DNA of 25,000 bases, taken from the NCBI RefSeq assembly GCF_030272615.1, contig NW_026729351.1:42501-67500 (forward strand), written 5' to 3'. The notes beneath the pieces were generated by a model. That model was not told the DNA's origin. It saw only the letters and a program-made list of their open reading frames with translations, and did not search any database. Made by a program: the position numbers and the translations under genes. Below, piece by piece: positions 1 to 10,499 of the stretch. The number at the start of each line of letters is the position of its first letter. The stretch's first letter is position 1. Origin of the DNA: Cryptomeria japonica. Its lineage: Eukaryota; Streptophyta; Pinopsida; Cupressales; Cupressaceae.

Positions 1-178
1 GGTTTCTCGCATTGGCTCTTCCCAGGCCCGGTTGTTGGGTGCGCTCCCACCCTGGCGCGCGCGAAGTTGGAAGTTGGGTTAATTGCCCGGGCGCGCACCT
101 TCGCCAGGGTGGGCACCTTGGTGCGCACACCTTGGCTGGGCTGCGCACCAGGGCGGGCTCAAGATGGCACCAGCATTC

Positions 179-262
179 CCTTTTTCTCACTATCTTTCAA
201 AACGGAAATTTTAAAATCTCGTTTTTTTTTTGCCTTTTATGGAAATTAGTGAAGGCATCGCA
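179..262. repeat. AT-rich T-tract module (first of about 14)
   Basis: This is a short AT-rich island in GC-rich surroundings. In order it has a TTTTTCACTATCTTTCA segment, an AACGGAAA segment, the 10-base palindrome ATTTTAAAAT, a run of 8-10 T, then GCCTTTT, GGAAATTAGTGAAGGC and GCATCAAA. Other copies lie near 3846-3940, 4361-4451, 4720-4808, 5190-5280, 5685-5773, 6452-6541, 7084-7175, 7555-7641, 8049-8137, 8815-8902, 9446-9539, 9920-10008 and 10412-10502. It is preceded by GGCTCAAGATGGCAC in most copies. No function is known to me. The regular placement and strict conservation, while flanking GC repeats are shuffled, are what can be seen directly. Confidence 0.85.
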
Positions 263-1190
263 TCAAAGGTGCGCACCTCGCTGCCCACCTTGGTGTGCTC
301 CGAGGTGCCCACCACGGTGCGCAACGCCGGTGCGAACCCGGGAGCGCCCCGATGTGTGCTCCAAGGTGCGGCGTGCACGAAGTCGGACCCCGGTTTGCCC
401 CGGGTGCGCACCTCGCGTGCACCTTGGTGCGCACACCTTGGCTGGGTTGCGCGGCCTGGTGGGCACCATGGTGCGCACCAAGGAGCGCTCCGAAGTGTGC
501 TCCAAGGTGCGGCGTGCACGAAGTCGGAGCCCGGTTTGCCCCGGGTACGCACCTCGCGTGCACCTTCGCCGGGGTGGGCACCTCGGCTGGGTTGCGCGCC
601 CTGGTGCGCACCAAGGAGCGCTCCGAAGTGTGCTCCAAGGTGCGGCGTGCACGAAGTCGGAGCCCGGTTTGCCCCGGGTGCGCACCTCGCGTGCACCTTC
701 GGCGGGGTTGCGCGCCCTGGTGGGCACCATGGTGCGCACCAAGGAGCGCTCCGAAGTGTGCTCCAAGGTGCGGCGTGCACGAAGTCGGAGCCCGGTTTGC
801 CCCGGGTGCGCACCTCGCGTGCACCTTCGGCGGGGTTGCGCGCCCTGGTGGGCACCATGGTGCGCACCAAGGAGCGCTCCGAAGTGTGCTCCAAGGTGCG
901 GCGTGCACGAAGTCGGAGCCCGGTTTGCCCCGGGTGCGCACCTCGCGTGCACCTTCGCCGCGGTGGGCACCATGGCGTGCACGAAGTCGGAGCCCGGTTT
1001 GCCCCGGGTGCGCACCTCGCGTGCACCTTCGCCGGGGTGGGCACCTCGGCTGGGTTGCGCGCCCTGGTGCGCACCAAGGAGCGCTCCGAAGTGTGCTCCA
1101 AGGTGCGGCGTGCACGAAGTCGGAGCCCGGTTTGCCCCGGGTGCGCACCTCGCGTGCACCTTCGCCAGGGTGGGCACCTCGGTGCGCACA
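263..1190. repeat. GC-rich tandem subrepeats of about 128-141 bp
   Basis: The motif GAAGTCGGA followed by CCCGGTTTGCCCCGGGTGCG recurs with its GTCGGA at about 382, 523, 656, 784, 912, 986 and 1119. Spacings are therefore 141, 133, 128, 128, 74 and 133 bases. Each unit also has CCAAGGAGCGCTCCGAAGTG and a GCGTGCACGAAG segment. Units differ by gain or loss of short cassettes such as CGCGTGCACCTTCGCC. The same array is found in block A copy 2 (10500-11490) with one extra 63-base cassette. All reading frames through it are open on both strands because the repeat lacks stop triplets. This is not evidence of a gene. Confidence 0.85.
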
Positions 1191-1865
1191 CCTTCTCAAT
1201 GTTTTCTTGCCTTTTCTGGAAATTGGTGAAGGCAGCGCATCAAAGGTGCGCACCTCGGTGTGCTCCGAGGTGCGAACCCGAGAGCGCTCCGAGGTGCCCA
1301 CGAAGTCGAAAGTCGGGTTAATTGCATTGTTTTCCCCGGGTGCGCTCCGAGGTGCGCAACATCGGCGCGCACCAAGGAGGGCTCCGAAGTGTGCTCCAAG
1401 GTGCGCACGATGGCGTGCACCTCTGGTGCGCACGATTCGGAGCTCGGTTTGACCGGGGTGCGCACACCTTGGCTGGGTTGCGCACCTTTTGTGCGCTCCA
1501 AGGTGCGCACGAAGTCGGAGCTCGGTTTGCCCCGGGTGCGCACCTTCGCCAGGGTGCGCACCTTGATGCGCACGCCTTGGCTGGGCTGCGCACCTTGGTG
1601 GGCGCCATGGTGCGCACCTTTCGTGCGCTCCAAGGTGCGCACGAAGTCGGAGCTCGGTTTGCCCCGGGTGCGCACCTTGGTGGGCGCCATGGTGCACTCC
1701 GAGGTGCCCAAGATTGGTGCGCACCAAGGAGCGCTCCGAAGTGCGCTCCAAGGTGCGCGCGAAGTCGAAAGTTGGGTTAATTGTCCGGTTTGCCTCGGGT
1801 GCGCACCTTGCGTGCACCTTCGCCAGGGTGGGCGCCTTGGTGCGCACACCTTGGCTGGGCTGCGC
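1191..1865. repeat. Degenerate GTGCGCACC-rich spacer repeats
   Basis: A shortened form of the T-tract module (GCCTTTTCTGGAAATTGGTGAAGGC) opens this stretch near 1209. It is followed by looser repeats of GTGCGCACC, GAAGTCGGAGCTCGG and CCTTGGCTGGG. These are more diverged from one another than those at 263-1190. Copy 2 is at 11491-12140 and lacks 25 bases present here near 1409-1433. No gene or promoter is recognisable. Confidence 0.7.
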
Positions 1866-1995
1866 ACACCTTGGCACCCGCGTTTCCTTCATTTTAAATT
1901 TTTTTTTTTTACAATCTCTCAAGTGGGAAATTCTATAATCTCAACTTTTTTTGCCTTTTCAGGAAACTTTTGAATGGAGCGCATCATTGGTGCGC
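1866..1995. repeat. Diverged T-tract module upstream of the 5S region
   Basis: It has the same order of parts as the AT-rich T-tract modules: a T-run, CAATCTCTCAAGTGGGAAATTC, ATAATCTCAAC, a second T-run, GCCTTTTCAGGAAACTTTTGAATGGAGCGCATC. It is clearly diverged from the 14 tight copies. It marks the end of the GTGCGCACC repeat field and the start of the less repetitive segment carrying the 5S gene. The matching copy is at 12141-12270. Confidence 0.7.
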
Positions 1996-2405
1996 TCCGA
2001 AGTGTGCTCCAAAGCTCTCTCCAGCTGCGTGCACCTGCCCCGGCCGCGCACCCGGCCCCGCCCAGCTTCGCTCACCTGTCCCGGGCGTCTGGTGCGGAAC
2101 CTTAGAGTAAGAAACATCACCGTGCACCTTGGCCAACGTGCGCGACTCGACCGAGCGCGCACTGGCCGAGGTGCACACCGATTTCACCTGGGTGCGCGCG
2201 CAGCACCTCGGGCGCACCGGGGTGCGCGCACAACGCCCGGGTTGCACCGTGGCCTGTGTGCTCGGGGCGCCTCGGGTGCGCGCTCGGTGTCGCCCCCGCG
2301 CGCGCGGTAGTGCGGGCAGCGCACCCCGGCCCGGCCCGGCCCCGACGAGAACGCAAACGGGCAAAAGGTTTATTCAAATAGCATTGCGATGCCCGGCGAA
2401 AAACT
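1996..2405. other. GC-rich low-repeat spacer downstream of the 5S gene
   Basis: This stretch is very GC-rich, with runs such as CCCGGCCCGGCCCCG near 2326-2343, and only weak GTGCGC repetition. Relative to the leftward 5S gene it is the 3' flank, beyond the T-run terminator. No RNA or protein gene could be recognised in it. The copy at 12271-12680 is nearly identical. Confidence 0.6.
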
Positions 2406-2411
2406 AAAAAA
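2406..2411 (-). terminator. Pol III terminator of 5S copy 1
   Basis: On the minus strand a run of six T follows directly on the GCACCC end of the 5S gene. It is interrupted by one A and then followed by further T-rich bases. A run of at least four T on the non-template strand is the standard Pol III termination signal, and its position exactly at the 5S end supports an intact transcription unit. Confidence 0.9.
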
Positions 2412-2529
2412 GGGTGCAACACCGGGACTTCCCGGGAGGTCACCCATCCCAGTACTACTCCGGCCCAAGCGCGCTTAACTGCGGAGTTCTGATGGGATCC
2501 GGTGCACTAACGCTGGTATGATCGCACCC
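2412..2529 (-). rRNA. 5S rRNA: 5S ribosomal RNA, copy 1
   Basis: The minus strand reads as a complete plant 5S rRNA of 118 bases (119 with the first terminator T). The 5' GGGTGC and 3' GCACCC ends pair to form helix I. Recognisable landmarks are GATCATACCAGC near the 5' end, CACCGGATCCCATCAGAACT, the internal A-box region AGTTAAGCGCGCTTGGGC, and the C-box region GGATGGGTGACC. These internal control elements bind TFIIIA for Pol III transcription. The gene lies inside the 26S-18S spacer, antisense to the predicted Pol I direction (L-type linkage). It differs from copy 2 at one base near 2511. There is no visible truncation, so it looks functional rather than a pseudogene. Confidence 0.97.
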
Positions 2530-2557
2530 GTTATGAGCTTGTCGCAGTGTGTACTTA
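2530..2557 (-). promoter_or_regulatory. 5S upstream promoter elements, copy 1
   Basis: Reading the minus strand upstream of the 5S start, there is a C at -1 (2530) and a TATA-like TAAGTA at -28 to -23 (2552-2557). Both positions match the known plant 5S layout, in which a TATA-like motif near -28 and C at -1 support Pol III initiation. The GC element usually near -12 is only weakly matched. The same elements are present at copy 2. Confidence 0.65.
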
Positions 2558-2935
2558 GCAAACCGCGACCCACGTGCGAATCCACCCCGGCCACCCACCC
2601 CCGTCGAGGTGCACACCCTCCCTCGCGAAGTGCGCCCCGTTCGCCAAGTGTGAGCCCTGCCCGGGTGCGCGCACCTTGCTAGGGCGTCGGGTGTGCACCC
2701 GGCCCGGCCTACGTGCGTGCACCTGTAGGGGGCGTCGTGTGCGTGCAGTGTCCCGTCTGCAACGCGGTGCCCACACACCACCTCGGGCGCAACGACCTGC
2801 GCTCACATGTGGGCCGAGTGCACCTTGGTGCATGTTCGGGGCGCCTCGGGTGCACGCTCGATCTTGCCCCGGTGCACCAAGGCGCTCGGTTTGCCCCGGG
2901 TGCGCACTTGGTGCAAGGTGGGCACCCAAAATAGG
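2558..2935. other. GC-rich spacer upstream of the 5S gene
   Basis: The sequence is mostly unique and GC-rich, with scattered GTGCGCACC and GTGCACC motifs and CGCCTCGGGTGC segments. It is the 5' flank of the leftward 5S gene. No further RNA gene, promoter or coding region is evident. The copy at 12833-13210 is nearly identical. Confidence 0.55.
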
Positions 2936-3295
2936 GATCAAGCACCAAAACACAAGTTTCGGGATGCAAAATGGGACCCAAGGACCACAAATGCGTTCCA
3001 AGACCCATGATGGGTCCACGAGAACAAAAATGTGTTCCGAGACTTAATAAACAAATATTGGGTTTTAGGAGAAGAAACATGCTCTGATGCCCAAAACGAG
3101 AATCGACCCCGAAAAGGCCACAGGCCAAAAGTGGGATGCGAGACAAAAAAAAATGGGACCCGAGGACCAAAATTGGGTTCCCAGGTCGAAGACAGGGCAA
3201 CCGGACAAGAAACGACCTCTAAGGCTCGAAATGAGTCCCGACGACTAAAACTTGACAAGAAGCACCCATCAGGCACCCAACTCGACACCCATGGG
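2936..3295. other. Purine-rich, moderately AT-rich stretch with weak duplication
   Basis: Base composition shifts abruptly to A/G-rich on the plus strand. A weak internal duplication is visible: GGGATGC, then AAAATGGGACC and GAGGACC or AAGGACC, at 2961-2986 and again at 3133-3168. I see no gene in it. The same stretch is at 13211-13570. Confidence 0.55.
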
Positions 3296-3784
3296 ATGCC
3301 GACCCACCCGGGCTTCCACCTAGCACACCTTGGCACCCACCCACCCTCGCACCCAACCTCGCACCCAACTTAGCACCTTTGAACCCACATTGGCACTCAC
3401 CCTGACCCTGGCACCTTGGAACCCACATTGGCACTCACCTTGACCCTGGCACCCACCTTTGCACTCACCTTGGGACCCACCCTGGCTCCCACCTCGGCAC
3501 CCACCCAGACACCCACCTTGGTTCCTTGGCACCCACCTTGGATCCTTGGCACCCACCCCGACACCCACCTTGGCACGCAACTTGGCTACTTGCCACCCAC
3601 CTTGGCTCCTTGACGCCCACCCCGACAACCACCCCGTGACCTACCCTGGCTAGGGTTGGTGCACACCCACCCTGGTGCCCACCTTGGCACCCACCCTATG
3701 ACCCACCTTGGCACGCACCTTAGTACCCACCCCGTTACCCACCCTAGGACCCACCCCGTGACCCACCTTGGCCAGGGTGGGTGC
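3296..3784. repeat. CACCC-rich minisatellite tract, copy 1
   Basis: Irregular short repeats around CACCCACCTTGG and TTGGCACCCACC fill this stretch, with C and A heavily favoured on the plus strand. Repeat length varies, roughly 10-24 bases. It matches 13571-14059, where it continues for another 1.2 kb instead of ending. The minus strand carries many GGG runs. Confidence 0.85.
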
Positions 3785-5508
3785 CTTGGTGCGCACAACT
3801 TGCCTGGGCTGCACACCAGGGCGGGCTCAAGATGGCACCCGCGTTCCGTTTTTTTCACTATCTTTCAAAACGGAAATTTTAAAATCTCATTTTTTTCTTT
3901 TTTTTGCCTTTTCTGGAAATTAGTGAAGGCAGCGCATCAAAGGTGCGCAATGCTGGTGCGAACCCGGGAGCGCTCCGATGTGTGCTCCAAGGTGCGGCGT
4001 GCACGAAGTCCGAGCCCGGTTTGCCCCGGGTGCGCACCTCGCGTGCACCTTCGCCGGGGTGAGCACCTTGGCTGGGTTGCGCGCCCTGGTGCGTACCAAG
4101 GAGCGCTCTGAAGTGTGCTCCAAGGTGCGGCGTGCACGAAGTCGGAGCCCGGTTTGCCCCGGGTGTGCACCTCGGGTGCGCACCTCGCGTGCACCTTCGC
4201 TGCGGTGGGCACCTTGGCTGGGTTGCGCGCCTTGGTGGGCACCATGCAGTGCACGAAGTCGGAGCCCGGTTTGCCCCGGGCGCGCACCTCCGCCAGGGTG
4301 GGCACCTTGGTGCGCACAACTTGCCTGGGCTGCGCATCAGGAAGGGCTCAAGATGGCACCCGCGTTCCGTTTTTTTCACTATCTTTCAGAACGGAAATTT
4401 TAAAATATCGTTTTTTTTTGCCTTTTCTGGAAATTAGTGAAGGCAGCGCATCAAAGGTGCGCAACGCTGGTGCGAACCTGGGAGCGCTCCGATGTGTGCT
4501 CCAAGGTGCGGCGTGCACGAAGTCGGAGCCCGGTTTGCCTCGGGTGCGCCCTGGTGGGCACCATGGTGCGCACCAAGGAGCGCTCCGAAGTGTGCTCCAA
4601 GGTGCGGCCTGCACGAAGTCGGAGCCCGGTTTGCCCCGGGTGTGCACCTCGGGTGGGCACCTTGGTGCGCATGCCTTGCCTGGGCTGCGCACCAGGGCGG
4701 GCTCAAGATGGCACCCGCGTTCCTTTTTTTTCACTATCTTTCAAAACGGAAATTTTAAAATCTCATTTTTTTTTGCCTTTTTCTGGAAATTAGTGAAGGC
4801 AGCGCATCAAATGTGCGCACCTCGCTGCCCACCACGGTGCGCAACGCCGGTGGGCACCCGGGAGTGCTTCGAAGTGTGCTCCAAGGTGCTGCGTGCACGT
4901 TGTCGGAGCCCGGTTTGCCCCGGGTGCGCACCTCGCGTGCACCTTCGTCGGGGTGGGCACCTTGGCTTGGTTTGCCCCGGCTGCGCTCCGAAGCGGGGTT
5001 ATTGGAGCGCCGCCTCTTTTTTTGTCGGAGCGTTTGGTGGGGTTTCTCGCATTGGCTCTTCCGAGGCCCGGTTGCCACCCTGGCGCGCACGAAGTCGGAA
5101 GTAGGGTTAATTGCCCGGGTGCGCACCTTTGCCAGGGTGGCACCTTACCTGGGCTGCGCACCAGGGCGGGCTCAAGATGGCACGCGCGTTCCGTTTTTTT
5201 CACTATCTTTCAAAACGGAAATTTTAAAATCTCCTTTTTTTTTTGCCTTTTCTGGAAATTAGTGAAGGCAGCGCATCAAAGGTGCGCACCTCGCTGCCCA
5301 CCTTGGTGTGCTCTGAGGTGCGCACCCGGGAGCGCTACGAAGTGTGCTCCAAGGTGCGGCGTGCACGTTGTCGGAGCCCGGTTTGCCCCGGGTGCGCACC
5401 TCGCCTGCACCTTGGGCGGGGTGGGCACCTTGGCTGGGTTTGCCCAGGGTGCGCTCCGAAGCGGGGTTACTGGAGCGCCCCCTCTTTTTTTGTCAGAGAG
5501 TTTGGTGG
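3785..5508. repeat. Shortened copy of the 2.36-kb unit
   Basis: This stretch aligns with the right part of the 2.36-kb units that follow. The T-tract module at about 4701 matches the one at 7065 (offset 2364). The module at 4346 matches 6432 (offset 2086), so about 278 bases present in the full unit are missing here between them. It contains four T-tract modules, GTGCGCACC subrepeats, and the segment with GCGGGGTTATTGGAGCGCCGCC near 4993. It joins directly to the CACCC tract of block A, which is the junction created by the duplication. Confidence 0.8.
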
Positions 5509-7872
5509 GGTTTCTCGCATTGGCTCTTCCCAGGCCCGGTTGTTGGGTGCGCTCCCACCCTGGCGCGCGCGAAGTTGGAAGTTGGGTTAATTGCCCGGGC
5601 GCGCACCTTCGCCAGGGTGGGCACCTTGGTGCGCAAACCTTGGCTGGGCTGCGCACCAGGGCGGGCTCAAGATGGCACCAGCATTCCCTTTTTCTCACTA
5701 TCTTTCAAAACGGAAATTTTAAAATCTCGTTTTTTTTTTGCCTTTTATGGAAATTAGTGAAGGCATCGCATCAAAGGTGCGCACCTCGCTGCCCACCTTG
5801 GTGTGCTCCGAGGTGCCCACCACGGTGCGCAACGCCGGTGCGAACCCGGGAGCGCCCCGATGTGTGCTCCAAGGTGCGGCGTGCACGAAGTCGGACCCCG
5901 GTTTGCCCCGGGTGCGCACCTCGCGTGCACCTTGGTGCGCACACCTTGGCTGGGTTGCGCGGCCTGGTGGGCACCATGGTGCGCACCAAGGAGCGCTCCG
6001 AAGTGTGCTCCAAGGTGCGGCGTGCACGAAGTCGGAGCCCGGTTTGCCCCGGGTGCGCACCTTCGCCGCGGTGGGCACCATGGCGTGCACGAAGTCGGAG
6101 CCCGGTTTGCCCCGGGTGCGCACCTCGCGTGCACCTTCGCCGGGGTGGGCACCTCGGCTGGGTTGCGCGCCCTGGTGCGCACCAAGGAGCGCTCTGAAGT
6201 GTGCTCCAAGGTGCGGCGTGCACGAAGTCGGAGCCCGGTTTGCCCCGGGTGTGCACCTCGGGTGCGCACCTCGCGTGCACCTTCGCTGCGGTGGGCACCT
6301 TGGCTGGGTTGCGCGCCTTGGTGGGCACCATGCAGTGCACGAAGTCGGAGCCCGGATTGCCCCGGGCGCGCACCTCCGCCAGGGTGGGCACCTTGGTGCG
6401 CACAACTTGCCTGGGCTGCGCACCAGGAAGGGCTCAAGATGGCACCCGCGTTCCGTTTTTTTCACTATCTTTCAGAACGGAAATTTTAAAATCTCGTTTT
6501 TTTTTGCCTTTTCTGGAAATTAGTGAAGGCAGCGCATCAAAGGTGCGCAACGCTGGTGCGAACCTGGGAGCGCTCCGATGTGTGCTCCAAGGTGCGGCGT
6601 GCACGAAGTCGGACCCCGGTTTGCCCCGGGTGCGCACCTCGCGTGCACCTTGGTGCGCACACCTTGGCTGGGTTGCGCGCCCTGGTGGGCACCATGGTGC
6701 GCACCAAGGAGCGCTCCGAAGTGTGCTCCAAGGTGCGGCGTGCACGAAGTCGGAGCCCGGTTTGCCCCGGGTGCGCACCTCGCGTGCACCTTCGCCGCGG
6801 TGGGCACCATGGCGTGCACGAAGTCGGAGCCCGGTTTGCCCCGGGTGCGCACCTCGCGTGCACCTTCGCCGGGGTGGGCACCTTGGTGTGCAGACCTTGG
6901 CTGGGTTGCGCGCCCTGGTGGGCACCATGGTGCGCACCAAGGAGCGCTCCGAAGTGTGCTCCAAGGTGCGGCCTGCACGAAGTCGGAGCCCGGTTTGCCC
7001 CGGGTGTGCACCTCGGGTGGGCACCTTGGTGCGCATGCCTTGCCTGGGCTGCGCACCAGGGCGGGCTCAAGATGGCACCCGCGTTCCTTTTTTTTCACTA
7101 TCTTTCAAAACGGAAATTTTAAAATCTCATTTTTTTTTGCCTTTTTCTGGAAATTAGTGAAGGCAGCGCATCAAAGGTGCGCACCTCGCTGCCCACCACG
7201 GTGCGCAACGCCGGTGGGCACCCGGGAGTGCTTCGAAGTGTGCTCCAAGGTGCTGCGTGCACGTTGTCGGAGCCCGGTTTGCCCCGGGTGCGCACCTCGC
7301 GTGCACCTTCGTCGGGGTGGGCACCTTGGCTGGGTTTGCCCCGGCTGCGCTCCGAAGCGGGGTTATTGGAGCGCCGCCTCTTTTTTTGTCGGAGCGTTTG
7401 GTGGGGTTTCTCGCATTGGCTCTTCCGAGGCCCGGTTGCCACCCTGGCGCGCACGAAGTCGGAAGTAGGGTTAATTGCCCGGGTGCGCACCTTTGCCAGG
7501 GTGGCACCTTACCTGGGCTGCGCACTAGGGCGGGCTCAAGATGGCACGCGCGTTCCGTTTTTTTCACTATCTTTCAAAACGGAAATTTTAAAATCTCCTT
7601 TTTTTTTTGCCTTTTCTGGAAATTAGTGAAGGCAGCGCATCAAAGGTGCGCACCTCGCTGCCCACCTTGGTGTGCTCTGAGGTGCGCACCCGGGAGCGCT
7701 ACGAAGTGTGCTCCAAGGTGCGGCGTGCACGTTGTCGGAGCCCGGTTTGCCCCGGGTGCGCACCTCGCCTGCACCTTGGCCGGGGTGGGCACCTTGGCTG
7801 GGTTTGCCCAGGGTGCGCTCCGAAGCGGGGTTACTGGAGCGCCCCCTCTTTTTTTGTCAGAGCGTTTGGTGG
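5509..7872. repeat. 2364-bp tandem unit, copy 1
   Basis: The unit runs from GGTTTCTCGCATTGGCTCTT to the base before its next occurrence at 7873, giving exactly 2364 bases. It contains T-tract modules near 5685, 6452, 7084 and 7555, GTGCGCACC subrepeats between them, and two short unique cassettes ending GTTTGGTGGGG. It is nearly identical to the next unit, with a few single-base differences (for example GAGAG at about 5496 against GAGCG at 7860). The high similarity indicates recent amplification or homogenisation. Confidence 0.92.
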
Positions 7873-10237
7873 GGTTTCTCGCATTGGCTCTTCCCAGGCC
7901 CGGTTGTTGGGTGCGCTCCCACCCTGGCGCGCGCGAAGTTGGAAGTTGGATTAATTGCCCGGGCGCGCACCTTCGCCAGGGTGGGCACCTTGGTGCGCAA
8001 ACCTTGGCTGGGCTGCGCACCAGGGCGGGCTCAAGATGGCACCAGCATTCCCTTTTTCTCACTATCTTTCAAAACGGAAATTTTAAAATCTCGTTTTTTT
8101 TTTGCCTTTTATGGAAATTAGTGAAGGCATCGCATCAAAGGTGCGCACCTCGCTGCCCACCTTGGTGTGCTCCGAGGTGCCCACCACGGTGCGCAACGCC
8201 GGTGCGAACCCGGGAGCGCCCCGATGTGTGCTCCAAGGTGCGGCGTGCACGAAGTCGGACCCCGGTTTGCCCCGGGTGCGCACCTCGCGTGCACCTTGGT
8301 GCGCACACCTTGGCTGGGTTGCGCGGCCTGGTGGGCACCATGGTGCGCACCAAGGAGCGCTCCGAAGTGTGCTCCAAGGTGCGGCGTGCACGAAGTCGGA
8401 GCCCGGTTTGCCCCGGGTGCGCACCTTCGCCGCGGTGGGCACCATGGCGTGCACGAAGTCGGAGCCCGGTTTGCCCCGGGTGCGCACCTCGCGTGCACCT
8501 TCGCCGGGGTGGGCACCTCGGCTGGGTTGCGCGCCCTGGTGCGCACCAAGGAGCGCTCTGAAGTGTGCTCCAAGGTGCGGCGTGCACGAAGTCGGAGCCC
8601 GGTTTGCCCCGGGTGTGCACCTCGGGTGCGCACCTCGCGTGCACCTTCGCTGCGGTGGGCACCTTGGCTGGGTTGCGCGCCTTGGTGGGCACCATGCAGT
8701 GCACGAAGTCGGAGCCCGGATTGCCCCGGGCGCGCACCTCCGCCAGGGTGGGCACCTTGGTGCGCACAACTTGCCTGGGCTGCGCACCAGGAAGGGCTCA
8801 AGATGGCACCCGCGTTCCGTTTTTTTCACTATCTTTCAGAACGGAAATTTTAAAATCTCGTTTTTTTTTGCCTTTTCTGGAAATTAGTGAAGGCAGCGCA
8901 TCAAAGGTGCGCAACGCTGGTGCGAACCTGGGAGCGCTCCGATGTGTGCTCCAAGGTGCGGCGTGCACGAAGTCGGACCCCGGTTTGCCCCGGGTGCGCA
9001 CCTCGCGTGCACCTTGGTGCGCACACCTTGGCTGGGTTGCGCGCCCTGGTGGGCACCATGGTGCGCACCAAGGAGCGCTCCGAAGTGTGCTCCAAGGTGC
9101 GGCGTGCACGAAGTCGGAGCCCGGTTTGCCCCGGGTGCGCACCTCGCGTGCACCTTCGCCGCGGTGGGCACCATGGCGTGCACGAAGTCGGAGCCCGGTT
9201 TGCCCCGGGTGCGCACCTCGCGTGCACCTTCGCCGGGGTGGGCACCTTGGTGTGCAGACCTTGGCTGGGTTGCGCGCCCTGGTGGGCACCATGGTGCGCA
9301 CCAAGGAGCGCTCCGAAGTGTGCTCCAAGGTGCGGCCTGCACGAAGTCGGAGCCCGGTTTGCCCCGGGTGTGCACCTCGGGTGGGCACCTTGGTGCGCAT
9401 GCCTTGCCTGGGCTGCGCACCAGGGCGGGCTCAAGATGGCACCCGCGTTCCTTTTTTTTCACTATCTTTCAAAACGGAAATTTTAAAATCTCATTTTTTT
9501 TTGCCTTTTTCTGGAAATTAGTGAAGGCAGCGCATCAAAGGTGCGCACCTCGCTGCCCACCACGGTGCGCAACGCCGGTGGGCACCCGGGAGTGCTTCGA
9601 AGTGTGCTCCAAGGTGCTGCGTGCACGTTGTCGGAGCCCGGTTTGCCCCGGGTGCGCACCTCGCGTGCACCTTCGTCGGGGTGGGCACCTTGGCTGGGTT
9701 TGCCCCGGCTGCGCTCTGAAGCGGGGTTATTGGAGCGCCGCCTCTTTTTTTGTCGGAGCGTTTGGTGGGGTTTCTCGCATTGGCTCTTCCGAGGCCCGGT
9801 TGCCACCCTGGCGCGCACGAAGTCGGAAGTAGGGTTAATTGCCCGGGTGCGCACCTTTGCCAGGGTGGGCACCTTACCTGGGCTGCGCACCAGGGCGGGC
9901 TCAAGATGGCACGCGCGTTCCGTTTTTTTCACTATCTTTCAAAACGGAAATTTTAAAATCTCCTTTTTTTTTTGCCTTTTCTGGAAATTAGTGAAGGCAG
10001 CGCATCAAAGGTGCGCACCTCGCTGCCCACCTTGGTGTGCTCTGAGGTGCGCACCCGGGAGCGCTACGAAGTGTGCTCCAAGGTGCGGCGTGCACGTTGT
10101 CGGAGCCCGGTTTGCCCCGGGTGCGCACCTCGCCTGCACCTTGGCCGGGGTGGGCACCTTGGCTGGGTTTGCCCAGGGTGCGCTCCGAAGCGGGGTTACT
10201 GGAGCGCCCCCTCTTTTTTTGTCAGAGCGTTTGGTGG
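7873..10237. repeat. 2365-bp tandem unit, copy 2
   Basis: It runs from the GGTTTCTCGC at 7873 to the next occurrence at 10238. It is one base longer than copy 1 because of an extra G in CCAGGGTGGGCACC near 9865. The content and order match copy 1: four T-tract modules (near 8049, 8815, 9446 and 9920) and the same subrepeats. It runs without a break into block A copy 2, whose left end is itself the start of another such unit. Confidence 0.92.
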
Positions 10238-10499
10238 GGTTTCTCGCATTGGCTCTTCCCAGGCCCGGTTGTTGGGTGCGCTCCCACCCTGGCGCGCGCG
10301 AAGTTGGAAGTTGGATTAATTGCCCGGGCGCGCACCTTCGCCAGGGTGGGCACCTTGGTGCGCACACCTTGGCTGGGCTGCGCACCAGGGCGGGCTCAAG
10401 ATGGCACCAGCATTCCCTTTTTCTCACTATCTTTCAAAACGGAAATTTTAAAATCTCGTTTTTTTTTTGCCTTTTATGGAAATTAGTGAAGGCATCGCA

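Larger units (their letters stand above)
1..3784. repeat. Block A, copy 1 (spacer segment containing a 5S gene)
   Basis: This segment recurs at 10238-14059 in the same orientation and order, so the two are copies of one roughly 3.8-kb block about 10.3 kb apart. The offset is 10237 at the left end and 10275 from the 5S gene onward. The change is explained by a 63-base insertion in copy 2 (near 10920-10985) and 25 extra bases in copy 1 (near 1409-1433). Elsewhere only scattered single-base differences were seen by eye. The match ends at 3784: copy 1 returns to GTGCGCACC-type repeats, while copy 2 continues into CACCC repeats. The left edge of the block is cut by the window. It holds GC-rich subrepeats, a 5S rRNA gene, a purine-rich stretch and a CACCC stretch. 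Confidence 0.9.

Noticed and set aside
1-400. Possible 26S 3' end or its terminator at the left end
   Set aside because: The first bases are a copy of the 2.36-kb spacer unit (the same as 5509, 7873 and 10238), with no 26S sequence.
2936-3295. Purine-rich stretch considered as a diverged second 5S or a tRNA
   Set aside because: No A-box/B-box pair or cloverleaf could be drawn, and no 5S internal control region is present on either strand.
1-10237. Possible LTR retrotransposon or other mobile element because of kilobase-scale direct repeats
   Set aside because: No reverse transcriptase, integrase or transposase reading frame, no primer-binding site or terminal TG...CA boundaries, and no target duplication were seen. 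The repeats are graded, nested spacer repeats.
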